From CAIVAT01 sp964525995 (GTDB lineage: Bacteria > Bacteroidota > Bacteroidia > Bacteroidales > FEN-979), in the NCBI GenBank assembly GCA_964525995.1, contig CAZGIM010000004.1, forward strand, positions 1 to 64,000: 64,000 nucleotides of DNA, written 5' to 3'. Positions 34,842 to 42,149 of this stretch are shown here, piece after piece; the stretch's first letter is position 1, and every line of letters begins with the position of its first letter. A program made the translations under genes and the position numbers. Below the pieces are notes generated by a model, which did not search any database, was not told the DNA's origin, and was given only the letters and a program-made list of their open reading frames with translations.

Positions 34842-37800
34842 TTAATTGTTTACTTCTTCATAAATATCATAAACCAGTCGACCAGCAAAGTAACCCGCAG
34901 CACTAGCACCAATTAACCACCCTACAGGATTAGACGCTAAGAATATTGCCGCACCAATAGAAGCTGTACCGACCCCAACATCAAAATAATCAATCGTTGT
35001 ACCTTGACCGGAAGCTATGTCATACCCTGCCATTCCAACACTAATTCCGGTTCCAATTACTCCGGCTCCTTTAGCATACTTTACATACTTTGCATTCTTA
35101 CCAAATACATTGGCAATTCTCCATGCTTGCTGCTTATGTGTTAATTTGCTCCATGAAACAGGATTTCGTCCAGTTTTAAAGGAAGTTCTAACCAGATTAT
35201 CAGCATACTCTGTTCCTGCTGAAATTGCTGTACATGCAGCACCAAGGGGAATACCACAATTAAATCCATCCCCACCTCCTGCAGCATCATTTGCCCCCCC
35301 CATGCTTAGAAAGAAATTATAAAAATTCATTAACTCAATCACCCAATTTACCTCTATTTCTGTTTTTGGGAAATAGTACTTACCTGTTTTTGTATTATTA
35401 TCAAGGAAAAATACGTTTTTATAAGTTACTAAACGAAGATTTGGTGAATATTTGGAATCAATTTTGCTGTCTTCATTCTTTAAAAGATTGCAAAATGATT
35501 CTATTTCTTCAGGATCAGTTATCGTTATTGATGATCCAGTAAATGCGTAAGACTGTTTATTATACTCTTCTTTACCATATAAATTAATAAAAGTTGATTG
35601 ATTCATAAAAATGAAATTCAAATCCCCTCTTGGCCCATTACTCCAATGGTTCATGGATCCCGGGCCAATCTGTCCCATTCCACCATTAAATAAAGATTCA
35701 ATATTAATTACCGGTGATATGGCTTGCTGGTCTCCTAATGGTTTACGTGATCCGTTCACTAAAAAATATCCACTTGGATCTACATATTTTAGCGGGTTGT
35801 TTAAACAATAGCTGTAACGGTTATGTGACTGGGAGTTCGTCGGGTCCTGAATAAACGGATCGGGAGATAAAAACCGTGCAAGCCGCGGATCATATACCCT
35901 GCCGTTCATGTTGATCAGCCCGAATTTGTCGAGATGCTCATGCCCGGTATAACCACGGTCAAAAAGAAAAGTTGTAGGGACATTGTCATAAGACCAATCA
36001 TTAGGATTTCGACGCCGGCCCCATGGATCGAAACTCAGTCGTTCAACAACATTACCCAAGCTGTTGGTAATCATATTGTAATTTCCCTGGTAATCGGAAT
36101 GAATGTAAAACGGCGAGGTAACGTTGTTTTTGATTTCTACAATGGCAACCAATCCGGTGGGCGCTGAAATATAATGTAACTGTCGGGATTGCAATGTAGT
36201 ATAGTCGGTTTCTTTTTCATAATCATCAAGGAAGTATTTTATTTTCAAAATACTCATTGATTCTGGATTATCTTTTTTGGCCAGAATTGACTTGATTCGC
36301 TGATGGTCAGGCCCATATTTCACCGTCAGTCCTTCCAGCTTATAATTGACTATCGTTTGTACTTTGTTAAAACCTGTATAAGTAATCTCCTTATATAAGG
36401 CTGATGTTGCATAGTCATCAGTAGGTTTTCTTATCCCGGTAACAGCATGGGGCCCTGCATTTGCGCCATAATTGTATGAACCTGTTGCGGGTACCGGAGG
36501 ATCAGGCGGAATATTGTCCAAAAGATCGGAACCTGATGAGGTCACATCCGACTTAAACGAAATATTGCCATTCCGAAGATAATTAACAGAAAAACCGGCT
36601 GATTCATTAACCCTCCAGGAAATAAGTCTGGATTTCAAAACAGGGTCATACTGATAATACTCGTTAAGGAAGGTTTTAGTGGGGATATCTTCAGCTTTGT
36701 GCAACAGATTCCCGGTTACCTGATCGAAATCGTAATAAATATTCTGTACTATCGCATTCGTACTGTTGTTTTTCGTCATTATTCCCCATGGGAATCCATA
36801 GGCATCATAGGCGCGTTGCGAGGTAAGTCCATTTCCCAGATCGAATTTTGTAATCTGACCTCGCTGATTAGCAGTGACCGGAGCCCATAAGATACAATCG
36901 GTACCGGTCTCTTTGATCCCGTTCATATAACCCAAATTATTGTAGGAGTATTTAATTTGATAATTGGAGGGATAAGTATAATCCTCTAACATCCCTGAAT
37001 TTGAGTTGTACGTATACAAAAATTCATAATTTATATTATCAACTTTCTTCTTTTTTGAAGTGACCCTACCCAGTTCATCATATATATATTCTATTTTAGT
37101 TTCATCATCATCATTAATGGTCTGGCTGACTGATTTGAGTTGTCCGAATCCCGACTCTGGTCTTTCACAATATATAAAGGTAGTCTGAGCATTATCCGGA
37201 GTAAGGTAACTTGTAAGCATACGACCAAACTCATCATAAGTATATAAAAAGCTTGATCCGCGGTTATCTGTCTCTGTTACAAGATCTCCAAAGCCATTGA
37301 AGGTCCTGGTAGTTTCTCCGGCGTCGGGATCAATGGTTTTGGTACAATTTCCCGCATCATCATACTCAAAAAGAGTAGGTGTACCATGCGATATAATTGA
37401 TCGAACCCTTTTTGCCGCATCATAGTCATAATTAATCGCTCCTTCACTCGGATCATTAACCATTTCTATTGCGCCAAGAATATTTACAGTTGTTTCTTTC
37501 CAGATTTCCGTGGACGTATTTTTTGTTTTTGTAGTCCGGCCGTAATATTCTGTTGTTATTATAACTCCCGTCGGAAGAGTCTTTGAAACAAGTCGCCCAA
37601 GATTATCATAACCAAAGGCTGTCCATAATGATGGTGTGTTGTATATAAAATAAGGCTCACTGACTTGAGAAACTCTTCCTAAATTATCGTATTGGTAATC
37701 AATATAAATAAAGTCTCCCGTAAGCCCCTGAGAAACGATCCTGATAAGTTTATGAAATTTATCATAAAAACTGATTGTTCTGCCCCATTTTTCCTGACCC

Positions 37801-40800
37801 GTTTCTATTTTTTTAAAGGATGTGGAGTAGTACACTGCATTTACAGGTGGAGAAAATTCCGTGAAGTTTGCGCTCCAGTCTATTACTTTCTCGATTGAAG
37901 TATTATCAGGAAGTTTTGATTTTTTCAGTCGCCCAAAGTTGTCATAATCATATTCAGTTGTATTAACATTAAGATCAATGCTCGTTGATAAATTCCCTGT
38001 CTTAAGATCATAGTCATAGGTGAATTGCTGATCTCTGGTTGCAGCGTTATTATTGGCTTTTAAAATTTTCGAAGTAAGAAATCGGCCATTGAAGCCATCA
38101 ACCGTCTTATAATAGTATTCAACAGTCCTGTTATCATTGTTCTCATTGACTTTTGCAGTTGTTGTCACAGTGACCGTGTTGCCAAAACTATCGTAAAGAT
38201 AAGAATGTTCCGTTTTAAGGTCATTATTATTATTCGGTACCGCGGTTCTTTTTTGAATCAAATTAGTATTTTCATAGTAACTGAATTCCATTGAAACAGA
38301 ATAATCCGGGTTAATTGATGGATCCTCCGGTTTATGATAGGTTGTGACAACAGACATTGACGGTCTTCCGACAAGCCATCTCTCAGGGTCAGGCGGAAGA
38401 TAAGAATTTGTTACTATTTGTTCCCAGGAACATCTGTTTGCCGGTTCAGGATTTACTTCTGATTCGTCCATAAAACTTTCTTGCTTAAGAACATTGCCAT
38501 AGGAATCTACATCTGTTTCTTTGCAATTATGGATTACAATGCCTTTATATGTGTGGTTTTCATCATTGTCCCAGGTTTTTGCGACACTTTTACTTACAAT
38601 GGGGAAAAAAACCAATGAACCGGTGTATCGAGGTTTTAATTTGATTGTTGTCGAAGATTCAGATAATAGTTTATCCTGGATTCCTCCGTTCATTGACCAT
38701 ACAGAACTTTGCGAACAATAATGAAAAAAGTACCTGTTGTCGTCACTTTTTATTATATCAAAGACCGAAATATTTAAAAGATTTTCTTGTGGAAGCAGAA
38801 CCCTTGTCTCTTTAAATCCAAGGAATCCTTTACCCTTCAAATGAGTTGTAGGGGAATAAAATGAATATTGTTTCCAATTCAATTTTGTGTTGTTTTCACC
38901 CTCGGTATATGATTCGCTGACGACATTATCTTTTAACGTAGGTTTAGCAAGTGGGAAAGAGGCTGTTACCGAACCCTCTGTTCCAAAATCAGAATACTTC
39001 AGTTTTGTAACTACATTGAATCCATTCCTGATGGTAGTAATAACATTATTTCCAATTCCAACATCAGAAAAGGTGTATATAGATATGTTATCCCAACAAT
39101 GATTAGGAGGTTCTGGCTCACACTCTGGCATTGAATTAATAAGAATAAAATCTTTAATACAGTTGGAATTGATATTGGCAAGATTGATATTACATTTATT
39201 ACCAGAATAGGATCCTGGAAAGGTATAAATATCAAGTGATTCTGCTGAAGTACCATGGGGATTGGTCATGTAGCATCGCAGCTTGAGCTTATCTAAAAAG
39301 AACGACAATTTAACAAAATCAGCTCTTCCGTCGTTATTTATGTCCTCAACAAAAGTGGGTGGAGTATCGAAAGTATTTGTAAAGCCCTTTTCGGTCGTAA
39401 AACCATTCCCAAATGAAAAGTAAATCTTGGGTGTATACAGCCCAGAATCATTTTTAAAATAACATATATCAATTTTACCATCACCATTAAAATCTTTGTA
39501 ATAAAATACAGGATTAGGATCAGGTGGGTTTGCAATAGGAATAGAAAAGAAATTCAACAAAACAAATCCTGATAATTCATTGAAAGAATACAAATTAAAT
39601 GAAAGATCCGAACCTGAATTGTTTTTACATAAAACCTCGCATGTTCCATCACCATTAAAATCACCTACTGTTCTCAATGAATTATAATCAGAGATAATCA
39701 GTGAATTTTGATTTAATACGAAGCTAAAAGAACCATTTGCCATTTTTTCCCCGACTAAAACAGTCACCGATACCGAATTGTTGATGATTATATCATTAAT
39801 AGCATCGCCAGTGACATCTCCAATATATATTGAACCTATCGGTCCTAAAATACTGTTATAGTATACCTGATCCAGAAGTTCAGTGTTAACATTATAATCG
39901 AATATTTTTATAACATCATTATCCTCTATCAATAATTCAAAATCGCCGTTATTGTCCCAATCTATTGAATATAATTTAACTAAGGGGGAAGAAATCTCTA
40001 ATTCAATAAATCCTTGCGGTCCAATACCATAGACAACGATCATATCTTGATTTTCCAGAGTAAACTCGTCTCTTTTAGTAAATGATGCAACGATTTCGTC
40101 TGAATTATCTCCCTTAAAATCGATTCCAAGAGATTGAAATGGTTTGTTTGATTGAGTCATTACGAAATCCAATAAATTTTCCTGATATAAAGGATTGTAA
40201 AAATCCCAATAAAACCGGGTGGGTTTTGCAGCTGAAGGTATCTTACCCGTATAATTGATTGCTGTGATATCTTTAATATAAAACTCTTTACAAACTCCTT
40301 TTTGTTGATAATAATTTACGATATAATCCATTATAAGATCTGAACCACTATAATCAGAAATTCGAATTTTTTCTAAAAGCCATGCGTTTTTATTCAGATA
40401 AGGTTGACCGGATTTTTCAAGATAAAAAGTGTGTTGTATTTTTTCATTAATTGATGTGGTTCCATAAATAAATGAGATTTTTGTGTTGGCAGGCAAATCC
40501 GGATTGCCATTTATTTCATGAGAAGTATAATAAATACTTTCCGGATGTAATTCTCCCATTGTTGGGGACCTAAGGTAGTTATAAATAACCGTGTTTCCAT
40601 TTCGATCTTGCATTTTGTTTATATGCCAGGCGAGAGGTGTATCAGTATCCGGGTTGCCACCAATTTCAGTATATACCTGCCTGCTGTTTGATGAATTTCC
40701 ATACTCCATTATAAAACCATCCTTTGTATATACTACGAAATATTTGACCCCATCCACATTGGTTAGCTCTGTTATCTTAGAAATATTGTCTAATTCGGTT

Positions 40801-41213
40801 TTGTATTCACCTTCTCCAACTAGTATTAAGTGCTGTCCATCCAGCAATAATTCATCATTCTCAAAATCGACATAACCATTTATTTGATTATGATAAATTG
40901 TCGGATTTGTTCTTGTTATTGAAGAAAATCCGGTGATTGACCATCCCTGTCCTAAGATATTTCCGACTTTTTGTTGACTGTTATAATAAAATGAAAGTTC
41001 TGGTTTTATTCCGGCTCTTCCGGGAGGAAGATCAATGGGAACGGTAAATGTTGCTCCTCCGGAGGATGATACGTTAAAAATCCCCGGTAAAACTGCTGCT
41101 ACAGTATCTGAAACGGTAATTTCATCCGCAAAGTCTATCATACTTTCGCAATGAGTTTTTGCAAAAGAACAGATTGAAAGAAGAAGCCATGTCAGTAATA
41201 TAAATGTTCTCAT
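34842..41213 (-). CDS. SpvB/RHS-repeat polymorphic toxin
   Basis: The 2123-residue protein has a signal peptide, then an SpvB-like N-terminal domain (FTVPIDLPPGRAGIKPELSF, ILGQGWSITGFSSI; about 45-330). FG-GAP/VCBS-type repeats with DFNGDG-like motifs follow (about 350-700), and then a long RHS/YD-repeat shell (YDNLGRLVSK, YDEFGRMLTSY, about 1000-1750). The RHS core ends GRVYDPRLARFLSPDPF ... NNPLKYVDPSGYF near residue 1815. The last ~300 residues are variable, as usual for toxin tips, and end in glycine-rich hydrophobic segments (GVIGTGISVGMAGYDIASG, SIGAAIFLASNPVGWLIGAS), compatible with a membrane-active effector. There is no T9SS sorting domain at its own C-terminus. Confidence 0.88.
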   Translation of the reverse strand: MRTFILLTWLLLSICSFAKTHCESMIDFADEITVSDTVAAVLPGIFNVSSSGGATFTVPIDLPPGRAGIKPELSFYYNSQQKVGNILGQGWSITGFSSITRTNPTIYHNQINGYVDFENDELLLDGQHLILVGEGEYKTELDNISKITELTNVDGVKYFVVYTKDGFIMEYGNSSNSRQVYTEIGGNPDTDTPLAWHINKMQDRNGNTVIYNYLRSPTMGELHPESIYYTSHEINGNPDLPANTKISFIYGTTSINEKIQHTFYLEKSGQPYLNKNAWLLEKIRISDYSGSDLIMDYIVNYYQQKGVCKEFYIKDITAINYTGKIPSAAKPTRFYWDFYNPLYQENLLDFVMTQSNKPFQSLGIDFKGDNSDEIVASFTKRDEFTLENQDMIVVYGIGPQGFIELEISSPLVKLYSIDWDNNGDFELLIEDNDVIKIFDYNVNTELLDQVYYNSILGPIGSIYIGDVTGDAINDIIINNSVSVTVLVGEKMANGSFSFVLNQNSLIISDYNSLRTVGDFNGDGTCEVLCKNNSGSDLSFNLYSFNELSGFVLLNFFSIPIANPPDPNPVFYYKDFNGDGKIDICYFKNDSGLYTPKIYFSFGNGFTTEKGFTNTFDTPPTFVEDINNDGRADFVKLSFFLDKLKLRCYMTNPHGTSAESLDIYTFPGSYSGNKCNINLANINSNCIKDFILINSMPECEPEPPNHCWDNISIYTFSDVGIGNNVITTIRNGFNVVTKLKYSDFGTEGSVTASFPLAKPTLKDNVVSESYTEGENNTKLNWKQYSFYSPTTHLKGKGFLGFKETRVLLPQENLLNISVFDIIKSDDNRYFFHYCSQSSVWSMNGGIQDKLLSESSTTIKLKPRYTGSLVFFPIVSKSVAKTWDNDENHTYKGIVIHNCKETDVDSYGNVLKQESFMDESEVNPEPANRCSWEQIVTNSYLPPDPERWLVGRPSMSVVTTYHKPEDPSINPDYSVSMEFSYYENTNLIQKRTAVPNNNNDLKTEHSYLYDSFGNTVTVTTTAKVNENNDNRTVEYYYKTVDGFNGRFLTSKILKANNNAATRDQQFTYDYDLKTGNLSTSIDLNVNTTEYDYDNFGRLKKSKLPDNTSIEKVIDWSANFTEFSPPVNAVYYSTSFKKIETGQEKWGRTISFYDKFHKLIRIVSQGLTGDFIYIDYQYDNLGRVSQVSEPYFIYNTPSLWTAFGYDNLGRLVSKTLPTGVIITTEYYGRTTKTKNTSTEIWKETTVNILGAIEMVNDPSEGAINYDYDAAKRVRSIISHGTPTLFEYDDAGNCTKTIDPDAGETTRTFNGFGDLVTETDNRGSSFLYTYDEFGRMLTSYLTPDNAQTTFIYCERPESGFGQLKSVSQTINDDDETKIEYIYDELGRVTSKKKKVDNINYEFLYTYNSNSGMLEDYTYPSNYQIKYSYNNLGYMNGIKETGTDCILWAPVTANQRGQITKFDLGNGLTSQRAYDAYGFPWGIMTKNNSTNAIVQNIYYDFDQVTGNLLHKAEDIPTKTFLNEYYQYDPVLKSRLISWRVNESAGFSVNYLRNGNISFKSDVTSSGSDLLDNIPPDPPVPATGSYNYGANAGPHAVTGIRKPTDDYATSALYKEITYTGFNKVQTIVNYKLEGLTVKYGPDHQRIKSILAKKDNPESMSILKIKYFLDDYEKETDYTTLQSRQLHYISAPTGLVAIVEIKNNVTSPFYIHSDYQGNYNMITNSLGNVVERLSFDPWGRRRNPNDWSYDNVPTTFLFDRGYTGHEHLDKFGLINMNGRVYDPRLARFLSPDPFIQDPTNSQSHNRYSYCLNNPLKYVDPSGYFLVNGSRKPLGDQQAISPVINIESLFNGGMGQIGPGSMNHWSNGPRGDLNFIFMNQSTFINLYGKEEYNKQSYAFTGSSITITDPEEIESFCNLLKNEDSKIDSKYSPNLRLVTYKNVFFLDNNTKTGKYYFPKTEIEVNWVIELMNFYNFFLSMGGANDAAGGGDGFNCGIPLGAACTAISAGTEYADNLVRTSFKTGRNPVSWSKLTHKQQAWRIANVFGKNAKYVKYAKGAGVIGTGISVGMAGYDIASGQGTTIDYFDVGVGTASIGAAIFLASNPVGWLIGASAAGYFAGRLVYDIYEEVNN

Positions 41214-41280
41214 AATCGGTTGATTTAATTATGTAATAGATAGAATATCATGTTTATTTCTTTTTTTGTTGAGATGATAT

Positions 41281-41727
41281 TTACTTCTTGATAATTTTCC
41301 AACTTGTAATTTTTTCACCAATTTGTATTTTAAAGAAATAAATACCTTTTGGATAATTAAGCAAGTCAAAAGTATTTTCAACACTATTTAGTTGAGTTTT
41401 TTGTAATAATTCGCCTTTGACAGAAAATACATACATCTCAATCAAACAATGCTTTTTGAGGTTCAAACATTGAATATTTACACTATTTGTTGTAGGATTC
41501 GGAGAAATTGATATTGATAAGTCATTATTGTATTGATTAACAGTATCATTCAGATATCTATAAATAGAGCTAGAATCATTCAGTTCAGATTCTAATTCTT
41601 TAATTACCGATATACGGGAAACCCAGTTCCCGGATTCATCATAACCAAAACTAATGTCCTGGCCAAACAATTCCATACCAAAAACAATGTTTCCGATAAT
41701 GCAAAAGAGGATTGTAAATGACTTCAT
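41281..41727 (-). CDS. Short T9SS-sorted protein with one YD-like motif, upstream of the RHS gene
   Basis: The 148-residue protein consists of a signal peptide, the segment DISFGYDESGNWVSRISV, which resembles a single YD/RHS repeat (YDxxGN), a short linker, and a full type A T9SS sorting domain (ISISPNPTTNSVNIQCL ... YPKGIYFFKIQIGEK, ending SWKIIKK). It lies 67 bases upstream of the RHS gene on the same strand. A protein this short that is almost only a sorting signal suggests a carrier or adaptor role; attaching the sorting domain non-covalently to the RHS shell through the YD strand is my inference. Confidence 0.7.
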   Translation of the reverse strand: MKSFTILFCIIGNIVFGMELFGQDISFGYDESGNWVSRISVIKELESELNDSSSIYRYLNDTVNQYNNDLSISISPNPTTNSVNIQCLNLKKHCLIEMYVFSVKGELLQKTQLNSVENTFDLLNYPKGIYFFKIQIGEKITSWKIIKK

Positions 41728-42149
41728 AACCTTGATATTTTTAATGTTCCTTTTTTAATGCTGATTTTCGAAAATCTTTAAAACTTGTTCCTTTTCCTGA
41801 AATGGGAATAAACACGAAATATTTTGTTGATAAACCACGAAAAAGGCCATTGAATATTTAACTCGCAATAACAAAAACATTACTAAATATGTGCAAAAAT
41901 CATACCAACGCATTAAAGAACAGAAAATCAATGTGATATAAAAATTAGTTTGATGAAAAAGTGTAAAAAAACTTTACAATGATGTAAAAAGTGTAAAAAT
42001 AATTTACACTTTTTGCCTGTATTTTCCATAATAAAGAATCGCTAATGGTAAAAAATTCTTTTACCATAACTGTGTTTTAACCGCGCTAAATGATAGCGTT
42101 TCTTTTGAAATATGTTTAATTTCGCCTGACCATCCTTAACCCTGCTTTC
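41728..42149. promoter_or_regulatory. Divergent intergenic region with palindromes
   Basis: This 422-base gap separates the RHS locus from the restriction-modification gene. It holds five GTGTAAA/TTTACAC-type words between 41960 and 42009. A hairpin pairs AAAAAGTGTAAA (41986-41997) with TTTACACTTTTT (42003-42014). A second pairs ATGGTAAAA (42045-42053) with TTTTACCAT (42059-42067). A TAATTTCG at 42117-42124 is one base off the TAnnTTTG consensus and 26 bases before the ATG of the methylase gene. The palindromes could be a terminator, or operators for one of the flanking genes. Confidence 0.45.
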
